A DNA stretch of 64,000 bases from Ignavibacteria bacterium (GCA_020852705.1 JADZAP010000004.1:1-64000); one strand, 5' to 3'; shown: positions 1 through 8,736, numbered from the stretch's first letter. The notes: generated by a model not told the origin, from the sequence alone. Made by a program: numbers and translations.

Positions 1-850
1 TGAACTGAACGTTATAAACACCGGCACTTTGTATAGTGTTTACAAGTTCTTTAACCTGCTGACCTGAGGCATTATAAACTTTCAGAGAAACCATACCATC
101 TTTGGGTATTGAATAGCTGATTACTGTGCTGGGGTTGAATGGGTTTGGATAATTCTGCATTAAAGCAAATTCAAAAGGTGTAGTTTCAGTAATTCCGGAA
201 GTTTTAAGATTGAGCGAAAAATTTTCTATGTTTAAAGATTTTTCACTCAGTACAACCTGCCTGTATTCAGATTCACTGCCAATTTTATGAGCAACCAGAA
301 TATAGTCACCAACAGGAATATTATTTATAGTATATTCACCTTTCTTGTTGGTAATACCATAAGTAACATACTCATCACCCTGTTTAGCATAAATTACAGC
401 ATCACTAACAGGAATATTATTTGATAAAACAATACCTGAAATTTTAGTTATAATCCCGGGTCTGGGAGAAGTTGTTCTGCGCTGAACATAAATATTAAGA
501 TCAGTAATAGTTGAACTTGCATCAATTAATATAAATTGAGAAGGATCAATTTCATTAGGAAAACCTGTAGGTACGTAGTCATCAAGCCATTCAGCATTAG
601 GTAAACCAATAATAGAGTAGCCACGAAGAATTTTATGCGGAATAAGAATCCAATCACCTTCTCCGGAAATTGGGACAACGAATTCAAGAACACCGAGCTG
701 GTCGTAAACTCTAACCTCGCCGGCTGTTACAACTTCGTTGTTATCGGCGTAAAATACTTTTCCGCTGATAGAAAAATCCTGTGAATTAGCTGCGCGAACT
801 GCAGCCAGAATAAAAAATACTGCTACAAAAAGTTTAATTGTTGTTTTCAT
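1..850 (-). CDS. T9SS-sorted secreted protein with carboxypeptidase-regulatory-like domain (3' end cut by window)
   Basis: Open frame from an ATG at 850 running off the left edge, so about 283 codons are present and the last 30 or so residues are missing. Residues 1-24 look like a signal peptide (MKTTIK, then a hydrophobic run ending near NSQ). Around residues 145-215 is a segment (KISGIVLSNNIPVSDAVIYA, then GEYTINNIPVGDY) typical of carboxypeptidase-regulatory-like beta-sandwich repeats. Near residue 247 the motif QNYPNPFNPSTVISYSIP begins the type IX secretion C-terminal sorting domain. The protein is therefore expected to be exported and attached to the cell surface or released. No catalytic domain is visible. 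It lies 45 bp downstream of a TrmB-family regulator on the same strand and is probably co-transcribed with it. Confidence 0.85.
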   Translation of the reverse strand, partial: MKTTIKLFVAVFFILAAVRAANSQDFSISGKVFYADNNEVVTAGEVRVYDQLGVLEFVVPISGEGDWILIPHKILRGYSIIGLPNAEWLDDYVPTGFPNEIDPSQFILIDASSTITDLNIYVQRRTTSPRPGIITKISGIVLSNNIPVSDAVIYAKQGDEYVTYGITNKKGEYTINNIPVGDYILVAHKIGSESEYRQVVLSEKSLNIENFSLNLKTSGITETTPFEFALMQNYPNPFNPSTVISYSIPKDGMVSLKVYNASGQQVKELVNTIQSAGVYNVQF

Positions 851-895
851 TTTATTTTCCCCCTTAAAAGAAAATTTAGAAAATTAATTGGTGAA

Positions 896-1759
896 TTAAA
901 TTAAATTATTAGATTTGAAAATAGTTCTTGCAAATTTTTCTATACTATGAGATTTATCCCAATAAATTTCAAACATTTCAGTAACAAAGGCAGCAAAACG
1001 TTTATTATGGATTATCATATCAATGCTATCACTCTTAGAAATTTGCTCTTCAAACAAGCTTATATAAACCGTTTTAGCATCAAACACAGCAATTATCTGC
1101 GGAACATTATCAGTAAGTTTAATTTGTTCGCCCTGCTTTTCAAACTTACGGCACAGTTTAATAAGCTGAGCTTTAGAAACAACTTTCCATGTATTGTATA
1201 TTTTAATTTTGAAGTTACCTTTTGCTTCATAAATTGATCTGATTTTACCGCCTCTTTTTAAAAAACTTTTTGATTCATTATCAAGTTCATCTGATATATT
1301 ACCTTCAAAGCGGTTCATAAAAAGTATTGCATTTTTAGAGTGTTTAATAAGTTCAAGAAATTTAGTTTCTCTGCTGCGATTAAAACCTTTTATAAGCTCA
1401 ACATTTGATTTGAAATCTTTTGAAGGTTTTGATCTGAAAAGCGGCTTAATTTCTTTAAAGGTAGCTTTAAGCCGGGCAAGCTTTAGCACATAATCTTTTC
1501 TTATTTCATTTTCAATTTTATTTTCAAGAACAGAGCTGTCAATTATTTCATATATAAGTTTTGAAGGAGTTTTTATTTCATTACAAATACCTTTTTTAGC
1601 AAAATTTTTAAGTATCTCGTAAACCGAAGGTCTGGGGATTTTAGCTTCTTTAGCTGCCTCGGCAGCGCTCATTACAGAACCTTTGTAAAGCGCAAGAAAT
1701 ACTTTAGATTCATAATCAGTAAAACCAAGCTGCTCAAGTTTTTCAGTGTCTTTTATCAT
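896..1759 (-). CDS. TrmB-family transcriptional regulator (copy 1)
   Basis: 287 aa. Residues about 5-75 form the TrmB-type winged helix-turn-helix (LEQLGFTDYESKVFLALYKG, then AAEAAKEAKIPRPSVYEILK). The rest resembles the phospholipase-D-like effector part of TrmB proteins (KGFNRSRETKFLELI, FLKRGGKIRSIYE). Known TrmB proteins are sugar- or metabolite-responsive regulators, mostly archaeal; the ligand here is unknown. A paralogue lies at 33305-34132 with matching wording in both domains. A perfect palindrome at 1769-1792, ten bases upstream of the ATG, overlaps the predicted promoter, suggesting autoregulation (inference). The next gene downstream, 45 bp away, encodes a T9SS cargo protein, the likely regulatory target. 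Confidence 0.85.
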   Translation of the reverse strand: MIKDTEKLEQLGFTDYESKVFLALYKGSVMSAAEAAKEAKIPRPSVYEILKNFAKKGICNEIKTPSKLIYEIIDSSVLENKIENEIRKDYVLKLARLKATFKEIKPLFRSKPSKDFKSNVELIKGFNRSRETKFLELIKHSKNAILFMNRFEGNISDELDNESKSFLKRGGKIRSIYEAKGNFKIKIYNTWKVVSKAQLIKLCRKFEKQGEQIKLTDNVPQIIAVFDAKTVYISLFEEQISKSDSIDMIIHNKRFAAFVTEMFEIYWDKSHSIEKFARTIFKSNNLI

Positions 1760-1768
1760 ATATAATAA

Positions 1769-1792
1769 TTGTTGTAGCTTTAACTACAACAA
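1769..1792 (-). promoter_or_regulatory. Operator-like palindrome of trmB copy 1
   Basis: Perfect inverted repeat TTGTTGTAG (1769-1777), six bases CTTTAA, CTACAACAA (1784-1792). It begins 10 bases upstream of the regulator's ATG and overlaps the -7 element at 1790-1797, so a bound dimer would block transcription. The upstream region of the second TrmB gene has a near-identical palindrome (34132-34162). Operator function is inferred. Confidence 0.55.
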
Positions 1793-1820
1793 AACTAAAA
1801 CAAAAAACATAAGAATGCAA
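1790..1820 (-). promoter_or_regulatory. Bacteroidota-type promoter for trmB copy 1
   Basis: Minus-strand -33 TTG at 1818-1820, 20 bases, then -7 TAGTTTTG (TAnnTTTG consensus) at 1790-1797. Start of transcription would fall near 1784, inside the palindrome. Spacing and sequence match the group's housekeeping-sigma promoters. Confidence 0.5.
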
Positions 1821-2010
1821 CACCTGAGAAAATCAACGGTTTAAATAATACTTTAACGGAGATAATTAACTTATATATAAATAAAGGTAATAAGTGGGTC
1901 AAAAATTAAAGATATGACAAAAATTTTTTTTTGATTTGAATTAACAAAGATTATTAAAATTATGCCGGTACAGGATGATTTACAAAAAAATTAACTTTTT
2001 GAGAATAATT

Positions 2011-4845
2011 TTATTTAATCAACATCATTTTTTTACTTTCAATATATTTACCATCGGCAAACATTGAATAAAAATAAACTCCGCTTGAAAATCCAGAGGC
2101 ATTAAAATCAACATAGTCTTCCATCATTGCAGTTCTTTGTTCATTTAAAATTGTTTTCACTTCCTTGCCTACGGCATCATAAACAATAATTTTTATATTT
2201 GCAGTTCTTGGTACATTAAATACAATTCTGGTAAGCGGATTAAACGGATTGGGATAATTTTTAACAAGCTTAAAGGCACCGGGCAGATTAAAATTATTTC
2301 CTTCGGTGGAATATTTAAAAATAATACTCCAGCCAAGTAAACTACCCCCATCCTGAAAACCGTTATCAGTTACGCGGAGTTTCCACTCACCCTGTGAATT
2401 TTCACCGTCAAAGAGCCAGAGTTTATCAATTGGTTTAAATACACCTGTAAACGGGGGTACTGCCTGAGAGCTATCAATAGAAATGGCGGCTTCATCATCA
2501 AAATAAGTATCAGTAAAATTTTCACCATCAACACCAACTCCGCCTGCAAGAACTATTTCGGTACCTGAGGGAGAAATAAGACTGAAAGAAAGGTCAGCAT
2601 CATAAGTATGCTGAATATTAACAAGCACATTAACATCTAATATTGATTTATTTACCGGATTATTGAGTATAGAGACAAAAGATGTTTCCCTATCTGCAGT
2701 AATTCTAATCGGCACATCAGAGCTTGCAAATGTTTGGTTATAACTGTAAGAATTTCGTACAAACATAAATTTACTTGGCGGAATATTGCCGGGTGGGTTA
2801 ACACCTGAGCCGCCCAGGGGATATGTAATAAAATTAGGAACAGGAACAATATCCTGTGCAGCTAAATAATAATAGAACCCATCGGCATAGGCAAGCTGCG
2901 GAAAAGTAAATTTAAACAAATTTCCGTTTTGTCTATTACCGTAAATAACTTTAATACTGTTTGAACTTAATGATCTGTAATACATTCGCGGCTTAAACTC
3001 GCCTGAATTTAACCCAATATTATCATAAATTTCTGCATCAACTGAAACATTTGAAAAAAACACATTTGATTCAGGGGGGAAAATTTTAATTATCGGCGGC
3101 ACCTGATCATAAATTTCTGCAGGTCCCTGCGGAGTATTTTGAAGGCAAATATACGCATCTATCATTCCATACCCCATTTCTTCATTCCACAACCCATGCT
3201 CTTTGGGGATATTGTAGTTATAATTACCAACTTTTCTTGCATAAGTTTCCATGATAAGCTTAACGGAATCACCTGAGAGATTAATATTTTTACTTAACAT
3301 TAAACCCGCAACACCTGCAGCCATTGGAGATGAATCGCTTGTACCGTTTCCGCAAACACACCAATTGCCTCCAAGCTCTGTAGTACCAACAAAAGTACAG
3401 GGAGCAACAAGCTCCATTCCTTCGCCATAGCAGGCGCCCCATGCCTGCAAACCGCCAATATTATCACAGCTTGTAAGACTCTTCCGTTCGTAACACGGAC
3501 TTAATCCGCCAACACCAATTACCTCCGGCATTGATGCAGGATAAAGAACCGAAGCGGTATCGGAATTTCCGGAGCCGCCAAAAACAACTGTACCCTTACC
3601 ACTGCGACCGTAATGAACTGCATTTTGAATTGCAAAAGAAATTAAAGAGCTTGGTATTCCGCCTCCCCAGCTGCAGTTAATAACACAGGCACCATGCTGC
3701 CACGACCAGTTAAGACCTTTTGCTAAAATGAGGTCTGTAGTAAATGCCTGAGGATAAGGACCGAAAACTCTAACCGGCATAATCTGGCAATTAAAAGCAA
3801 TACCTGCAGTTCCGGCAATATTATTGCCTGCTGCAAGCGGAATACCGCTGACACCGGTACCGTGATAATATTCATCCCATGGTTTTTGATCATTATCATA
3901 GGCATCATACCATAAGGTTCTATCGCAAAGGTTTGGTCTTAAATCAGTGTGATTGGTATCAATGCCGGTATCAGTTATAGATATCATTACTTTTGGGTTA
4001 CCTGTGGTAATATCCCAGGCATTAAACATATTCATATCACATCCGGGTGTACCCTGCACACCCTGAGGAATATTGTTGCCGGTATTATGAATGTTCCACA
4101 TTTGAGGGATTAGTGTATCGTTAGGCGTTAATCTGCTGTTTGAGGTATTATTAATAACTGATTCTTTCTTTGGGTTTTTATCTTTTTTATTATGGTCATT
4201 TCCGGGAAGCTCGAGAAGCATATTTGTTCTGATAAAATTTGGCTGAGCAAATTCAACAAATTGAGTAATTGCAAAACGGTTTGAAAGATCAAAAACATCA
4301 TCGGAACTTTCAGGATTTATAGAAATGAGAAAAGTATTTTCAAATCCGTCAATTTTTTCTATAATTTGAGACTTGTATAGTTTATTAAGGTTTTGAATTT
4401 CTGTTATAGAAACATTTTTTTTAAACTTTACAATTACTTCTCCAATGGATAGATGAAGAACCTTATCATTATATTTATAAGCTGAGCCAATATATTTAAT
4501 GCCGGGCAAGTTATGAAGTTCTGCAATAAAGCCATTCATTTTGGATACGCTGTTATATACTAAACTTTTAAGTTCAATTACTGAAACTGAATATTTGTTA
4601 TTTGAAGTTGAGGATGCAAGGAATTGATGTTTATCTGATATACTAGAGGAATATTGTTCAAGAATTCTGTTGATTTCAGCGGAGTTTGAATTATCATTAA
4701 ACCGTACTGCAATAAAATTGTTAACGGGCGTCATAACAATTTTGTGGTTTTGGTAATATAAGAAATTATCTTTAGAGACAGTTATAGCAGAAAATAATGA
4801 AAAAGTAAGGATTGCACAGAAAAGATGTTTGTAAATTTTTTTCAT
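2011..4845 (-). CDS. Secreted subtilisin-like serine protease (S8) with P-domain and T9SS sorting domain
   Basis: 944 aa. Signal peptide about 1-24; N-terminal region about 25-210 resembles a propeptide/inhibitor stretch. Catalytic domain about 265-555 with Asp292 (ITDTGIDTNH), His328 (YYHGTGVSG), oxyanion Asn427 (GGSGNSD) and Ser503 (GNGTSDSSPMAAG). A P-proprotein-like beta domain occupies about 735-860 (NIQHTYDADLSFSLISPSGT, LWLFDGENSQGEWKLRVTDN). The C-terminus (NYPNPFNPLTRIVF to MMLIK) is a T9SS sorting domain. Expected role: surface or extracellular proteolysis, with the N-terminal part removed on activation. Eleven cysteines lie between residues 269 and 498, suggesting disulfides. It is monocistronic, with TrmB copy 1 downstream on the same strand. 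Confidence 0.93.
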   Translation of the reverse strand: MKKIYKHLFCAILTFSLFSAITVSKDNFLYYQNHKIVMTPVNNFIAVRFNDNSNSAEINRILEQYSSSISDKHQFLASSTSNNKYSVSVIELKSLVYNSVSKMNGFIAELHNLPGIKYIGSAYKYNDKVLHLSIGEVIVKFKKNVSITEIQNLNKLYKSQIIEKIDGFENTFLISINPESSDDVFDLSNRFAITQFVEFAQPNFIRTNMLLELPGNDHNKKDKNPKKESVINNTSNSRLTPNDTLIPQMWNIHNTGNNIPQGVQGTPGCDMNMFNAWDITTGNPKVMISITDTGIDTNHTDLRPNLCDRTLWYDAYDNDQKPWDEYYHGTGVSGIPLAAGNNIAGTAGIAFNCQIMPVRVFGPYPQAFTTDLILAKGLNWSWQHGACVINCSWGGGIPSSLISFAIQNAVHYGRSGKGTVVFGGSGNSDTASVLYPASMPEVIGVGGLSPCYERKSLTSCDNIGGLQAWGACYGEGMELVAPCTFVGTTELGGNWCVCGNGTSDSSPMAAGVAGLMLSKNINLSGDSVKLIMETYARKVGNYNYNIPKEHGLWNEEMGYGMIDAYICLQNTPQGPAEIYDQVPPIIKIFPPESNVFFSNVSVDAEIYDNIGLNSGEFKPRMYYRSLSSNSIKVIYGNRQNGNLFKFTFPQLAYADGFYYYLAAQDIVPVPNFITYPLGGSGVNPPGNIPPSKFMFVRNSYSYNQTFASSDVPIRITADRETSFVSILNNPVNKSILDVNVLVNIQHTYDADLSFSLISPSGTEIVLAGGVGVDGENFTDTYFDDEAAISIDSSQAVPPFTGVFKPIDKLWLFDGENSQGEWKLRVTDNGFQDGGSLLGWSIIFKYSTEGNNFNLPGAFKLVKNYPNPFNPLTRIVFNVPRTANIKIIVYDAVGKEVKTILNEQRTAMMEDYVDFNASGFSSGVYFYSMFADGKYIESKKMMLIK

Positions 4846-4933
4846 GTAACTTATATAAAATTTATTTAGCTAAATTAATGAAAAAAAATGAGTAAATATA
4901 TATATGAGAGAGTGAAAAAAATAGCTAAATTAT

Positions 4934-5356
4934 TTATAAATCTTCAAAATCTTTTATTCTTCTTTGCTGTTTTTTTTTGCTTTGTTTTCGTTTTTCTTCA
5001 AGAATCTGTAATTTAGCTGAATAACTTTTCACAGTATTAATTCTGATGTTTTCTTTTTTTAGAGCATTATTTATAAGTTTAAGAAATTTTTCGATTGCTT
5101 TTTTCTTATTTCCAAGCTGTGTTCTTTCAGTTTGTGAAACAACTCTTACATTACCTTCTGAATTAACTTTATTATTCAGTTTTTTTAATAATAGAGATTT
5201 CATTTGATCATTTAAAACCAAAGAGGCATTAATATTAAATACAAGTTCAACTTTAGTTTCAACCTTGTTAACATTTTGCCCTCCCTTGCCGCTGCTTCGG
5301 GATGTATTGTATTTTACTTCCTTTAGGATTTTATTTAAGTCAATTTTATTTAACAT
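4934..5356 (-). CDS. arfB: ArfB/ICT1-type peptidyl-tRNA hydrolase (codon-independent release factor)
   Basis: 140 aa, the usual length for ArfB (YaeJ). The catalytic GGQ is at residues 25-27 within SRSSGKGGQNVNKVETKVEL, the RF-1 peptidyl-hydrolase motif. There is no codon-recognition domain. The C-terminus is strongly basic (KRKQSKKKQQRRIKDF), the tail that in this family enters the empty mRNA channel of stalled ribosomes. It frees ribosomes lacking a stop codon. It starts 26 bp after thiD and ends the minus-strand thiamine operon; functional linkage to thiamine is not expected. Confidence 0.92.
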   Translation of the reverse strand: MLNKIDLNKILKEVKYNTSRSSGKGGQNVNKVETKVELVFNINASLVLNDQMKSLLLKKLNNKVNSEGNVRVVSQTERTQLGNKKKAIEKFLKLINNALKKENIRINTVKSYSAKLQILEEKRKQSKKKQQRRIKDFEDL

Positions 5357-5382
5357 ATATTACAGTATATTATTTAAATTAT

Positions 5383-6177
5383 TTATTGTTCAACAGGATT
5401 AAATCCAGAGCCAATATTTACAGTTTTCTTCAAAGATTTAACAACATATTGTTTTGCTTTGTTTATGGAATGAATAAGATTTAAACCTAAAGCTAAATTT
5501 GAAGTTATTGATGCAGAAAGGACACAACCAATGCCATGAGTATTTTTAGTTGCAATATAATTGCTGTTAAACAGGTAAAACTTTTTACCATCAAAAAGTA
5601 CATCTGTACCAAGGGGTAAACCCATAGATAGCTTCAGATGCCCGCCTTTTAGGAGGACATTTTTAACACCCATATCATAGAGCATTAAAGCAGCAGTTTC
5701 AAGGTCCTCTAAAGTTTCAATGTGCAAGCCTGTTAAAGTTTCAGCTTCGGATATATTTGGAGTAAGTAAATATGTATGCTTAAACAGCTGCTTTTTAAGG
5801 GTATTTATGCCCTGACTGTTAAGCATTGTAAATTTATTTTTTGAATGAATTACAGGGTCAACAATAAGTTTAAGATTTTTATGTTTCCTCATCAATTTAA
5901 CAATTGCATCAATTATATTTGCATTTGCAAGCATACCAGTTTTAGCAGCTTTAACTTTAAAATCAGAAAATATACTGTTTAATTGTGCATCAATCACTTT
6001 TGCCGGTAAAGTATAAGAATTTTGCACACCTTTAGTATTTTGTGAAGTAACGGCAGAAATTACTGAAAGACCATAAACACCGTGATTTTTAAATGTTTTA
6101 ATATCTGACTGAATTCCCGCACCGGCACCTGAGTCTGAACCGGCAATTGTTAAAACACAAGATTTAGTAGTTACCAT
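5383..6177 (-). CDS. thiD: Hydroxymethylpyrimidine/phosphomethylpyrimidine kinase ThiD
   Basis: 264 aa, the normal length. It phosphorylates HMP and HMP-phosphate to HMP-PP, the pyrimidine substrate of ThiE. The N-terminal AGSDSGAGAGIQSDIKTF is the ribokinase-like substrate motif of ThiD; KAAKTGMLAN and LIVDPVI follow. Near the C-terminus NTHGIGCVLSASI is the ATP/anion-hole motif, with Ile in place of the usual Thr of GTGC. The start overlaps the 3' end of thiE by 14 bp, indicating coupled translation in the thiamine operon. Confidence 0.95.
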   Translation of the reverse strand: MVTTKSCVLTIAGSDSGAGAGIQSDIKTFKNHGVYGLSVISAVTSQNTKGVQNSYTLPAKVIDAQLNSIFSDFKVKAAKTGMLANANIIDAIVKLMRKHKNLKLIVDPVIHSKNKFTMLNSQGINTLKKQLFKHTYLLTPNISEAETLTGLHIETLEDLETAALMLYDMGVKNVLLKGGHLKLSMGLPLGTDVLFDGKKFYLFNSNYIATKNTHGIGCVLSASITSNLALGLNLIHSINKAKQYVVKSLKKTVNIGSGFNPVEQ

Positions 6178-6805
6178 ATTTATATCCGTAAATTTTCTTT
6201 CTTAATACTTTTAATTCTATAGAAGGATGTTTACTTTTTAAAACAGCGCCAATAACGGCAATTCCGTGAACACCTGTTGATAAAACATTTTCAATATTTA
6301 ATAAAGAGATACCGCCAATTGCAATTACAGGAATCTTAATTTTATTAACAATTTTTTTAAGATTCTTTATGCCTTTAGGTTTTTGCGGTTTGAATTTGGT
6401 TTTTGTTGGATAAATATGCCCGTACCCAATATAGTCAGCACCATTTTTTTCACATAAAAGGGCTTCTTTTAAATTATGAGCAGTTGCACCGATAATTTTT
6501 CTTTTGCCAAGAATTTTTCTGGCATCTTTTACCGGTATATCGCTGTTACCTAAATGAACACCATCTGCATCAGATATAACTGCAATATCAACCCTATCAT
6601 TAACCAGAAAAGTTACACCATTTTTTTTACAAAGCTTTGAAATTTTAGAAGAAATAACAGCAAGCTCTGCTGAAGGTAAACATTTTTCGCGAAGCTGCAG
6701 TATATCAACACCATTTTTAACAGCAAGTTTTGCTATTTCATAATGATTTAACTTATTCTGAATATTAGTATCAGTAATTAAATATAATCTTCCAAAATTT
6801 TTCAT
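6164..6805 (-). CDS. thiE: Thiamine-phosphate synthase ThiE
   Basis: 213 aa TIM barrel that condenses HMP-PP with the thiazole phosphate to thiamine phosphate. Signature residues are present: LQLREK at 37-41, NDR at 69-71 and GVHLGNSD at 82-89 (the HLGQxD pyrophosphate loop with Gln replaced by Asn), then IGATAHN and GYGHIYPTKTK. The final strands carry IAIGGISLLN and GIAVIGAVL. It lies between the shorter ThiE-like tenI and thiD. Retention of QLREK and HLGxxD makes this copy, rather than its neighbour, the synthase. Confidence 0.94.
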   Translation of the reverse strand: MKNFGRLYLITDTNIQNKLNHYEIAKLAVKNGVDILQLREKCLPSAELAVISSKISKLCKKNGVTFLVNDRVDIAVISDADGVHLGNSDIPVKDARKILGKRKIIGATAHNLKEALLCEKNGADYIGYGHIYPTKTKFKPQKPKGIKNLKKIVNKIKIPVIAIGGISLLNIENVLSTGVHGIAVIGAVLKSKHPSIELKVLRKKIYGYKYGNY

Positions 6806-6858
6806 TTATTATACAATACTTCATAAAACAGGAATATAATCATTTAGTAAATTAAAAA

Positions 6859-7488
6859 TTAAATTACAGTTCCAATAGCTCTTTGATATTCTTTAACTTT
6901 AAGTTTAATATTATTAGCAGTCATTAAATCACTAATGACAGCAATGCCCGAAGCGCCGGCATTAATACACTTTTTGGCACGTTCAGGATTTATTCCCCCA
7001 ACAGCAAAAACAGGTATTTTAACTTTTTTGCAAACATCTGCAAGTTTCTTTAATCCTTGCGGGGAACCGTATTTTATTTTTGCGGGAGTTATGAAAACAG
7101 GTCCGAAAAAAATGTAGTCAAAGCCATTATGTTCAGCTGCCACAGCTTCATTTACTGAATGAACACTTTTACCGCACAAAAGAAATGATGAAATTTTTTT
7201 TATCTGTTTTGCAGTAAGACCAGTTGAAGGAGAATGCACACCATTTGCACCCGAAGCAAGTGCAATATCAGGTCGCTCATTTATAATTAAAACAAATTTC
7301 CTTTTGGCAGCTTTACGAATTGCACTTGCTAGAAAAATAATATCAGCGGCGGGCATATCCTTTTCTCTAATTTGAACAGCATTCACCCCTTCTGAAACAA
7401 TTAATCTTATCCTTTGAATAAAACTTCCTTTAATCAGCTTTCTGTTAGTAACAGCTATAAGTCTGAAATTTACTTTTTTGTTATTCAG
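6859..7488 (-). CDS. tenI: TenI-like thiazole tautomerase; start codon uncertain
   Basis: ThiE-fold protein. Instead of HLGQxD it has VHSPSTG, followed by SVHSVNEA and FFGPVFITPAK, the pattern of TenI, which aromatises the thiazole made by ThiG. The first ATG/GTG/TTG in frame is a GTG at 7386, giving 175 aa and cutting off the first barrel strand. The frame stays open upstream to a TAA at 7516-7518 and encodes a good barrel N-terminus (VNFRLIAVTNRKL), but contains only CTG or ATT as possible starts. I place the start at the CTG ending at 7488 (209 aa, similar to ThiE) as a best guess. A truncated or start-damaged gene is the alternative. Position in the thi operon supports the role. Confidence 0.75.
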   Translation of the reverse strand: MNNKKVNFRLIAVTNRKLIKGSFIQRIRLIVSEGVNAVQIREKDMPAADIIFLASAIRKAAKRKFVLIINERPDIALASGANGVHSPSTGLTAKQIKKISSFLLCGKSVHSVNEAVAAEHNGFDYIFFGPVFITPAKIKYGSPQGLKKLADVCKKVKIPVFAVGGINPERAKKCINAGASGIAVISDLMTANNIKLKVKEYQRAIGTVI

Positions 7489-7548
7489 GGAGGAATAAAT
7501 TAAATTAATTAAAATTTATTTGAAGTGCAGATTATACAAAAATAGGTA

Positions 7549-7905
7549 TTATTCTTTTCGTTTTATAACATACTCCTCATTGGTACGATAATCGGAATAA
7601 ATACCGCCTGAATAGTCCTGTTTAAGAACTAGCGTTCCGGTTTGCTTAGAGTCAAGATATTCTGACCAGACCTGATCATTTTCAGGAATATTTGTTTCAT
7701 ATACCAGTACTCTTTTAAGTCCGTCTGTTTCATAAGTAATGTAATAATTATCTATATCAACGGAAATAACAGCATTTTTATTGCCAATAAAATAATTACC
7801 GGTAATTTGCGATTGAGAGTACAGTAAATTGCAAGCAGCAAAAAGAATTATAAATAGACATAATTTAAGCATATATAATATATTAATGTTTTTATGAATA
7901 TTCAT
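7549..7905 (-). CDS. Small secreted protein of unknown function within the thiamine operon
   Basis: 118 aa. Its ATG overlaps the thiG stop codon (ATGA), so it is probably translated by coupling. A hydrophobic segment ([20 protein letters not shown]) beginning at Met12 looks like a signal peptide; Cys19 within AAC could be a lipobox but the fit is poor. The mature part (about 85 aa) is predicted rich in beta strand ([36 protein letters not shown]). I do not recognise the family. An envelope protein in a cytoplasmic cofactor operon is odd; transport or binding of a precursor is a guess only. Confidence 0.7.
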   Translation of the reverse strand: MNIHKNINILYMLKLCLFIILFAACNLLYSQSQITGNYFIGNKNAVISVDIDNYYITYETDGLKRVLVYETNIPENDQVWSEYLDSKQTGTLVLKQDYSGGIYSDYRTNEEYVIKRKE

Positions 7906-8678
7906 GAATTTATCATACCCTCAACAGGACTTGAAGCATTAGCGTATAGCTTTTTGGGAATTCTGCCTGACTCAAATGCAAGTCTTCCGGCTTCAATTGC
8001 AAGCTTCATAGCATGAGCCATTTTAACAGGGTGCTCGGCACCTGCAATTGCAGAATTCATAAGAATTCCATCAACGCCAAGCTCCATAGCAAGAGCTGCA
8101 TCGCTTGCAGTACCAACACCTGCATCAACTATCACGGGAATTTCAATAATATCCCGAATGATTTGGATATTGTAAGGATTTCTTAAACCCATACCAGAGC
8201 CGATTGGGGCACCAAGCGGCATAACAGCAGCACAGCCCATATCTGCAAGTTTGCGGCAAGTAATTGGATCATCATTGCAATACGGCAAGACAATAAAATT
8301 ATTTTTTATAAGTTCTTCAGCAGCTTTAAGAAGCTCGGTTACATCGGGAAAGAGCGTTTCATCATCGCCAATAACTTCCAGTTTAATCCAGTTTGTCTCA
8401 AGTGCTTCCCTGGCAAGTTCAGCAGTAAGTACTGCTTCTTTAGCAGTAAAACATCCGGCAGTGTTAGGCAAAATTGAATATTTATTTCTGTCAATCATAT
8501 TCATTATGCTTTCTTCACCGCTTCCGGCTTTTAGATTTAATCTTCTGATAGATACAGTAATAAAATCTGTACCGCTCGATTCCAATGCTTCAATCATAGT
8601 GTGCGGGTCAGGATACCTTGAAGTACCGACAATTAATCTGGATTTGAATTCTTTTCCTGCAATTGTTAAGTTACTCAT
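7902..8678 (-). CDS. thiG: Thiazole synthase ThiG
   Basis: 258 aa TIM barrel, usual length. It forms the thiazole phosphate from deoxyxylulose phosphate, dehydroglycine and ThiS-thiocarboxylate. Visible: [16 protein letters not shown] at the start, [10 protein letters not shown], the Schiff-base lysine K99 in [27 protein letters not shown] for phosphate binding and [15 protein letters not shown]. Downstream of thiS with a 125-bp gap holding a small GC-rich hairpin. The glycine imine is supplied by ThiO here. Confidence 0.96.
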   Translation of the reverse strand: MSNLTIAGKEFKSRLIVGTSRYPDPHTMIEALESSGTDFITVSIRRLNLKAGSGEESIMNMIDRNKYSILPNTAGCFTAKEAVLTAELAREALETNWIKLEVIGDDETLFPDVTELLKAAEELIKNNFIVLPYCNDDPITCRKLADMGCAAVMPLGAPIGSGMGLRNPYNIQIIRDIIEIPVIVDAGVGTASDAALAMELGVDGILMNSAIAGAEHPVKMAHAMKLAIEAGRLAFESGRIPKKLYANASSPVEGMINS

Positions 8679-8716
8679 ATAGATTCCGCTCCAAAAAAAG
8701 GGTGCCCGTTTTTAGT

Positions 8717-8736
8717 TCCCTCCCCAAATGGGGTAG
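8717..8736. repeat. GC-rich intergenic hairpin between thiS and thiG
   Basis: CCCTCCCC AAAT GGGGTAGG forms a short hairpin in otherwise AT-rich DNA. It resembles the elements at 20279-20320 and 41821-41851 and the CCCCTAAA/AAGGGG palindromes common between genes of Bacteroidota (from memory of the group). It may attenuate or protect the thi transcript; that is not shown. Confidence 0.4.

Noticed and set aside
4867..4932. Repeated TAGCTAAATTA (4867-4877 and 4922-4932) as regulatory sites of the subtilase gene
   Set aside because: Only two copies of a short AT-rich word, with one lying next to the arfB stop; not enough to claim.
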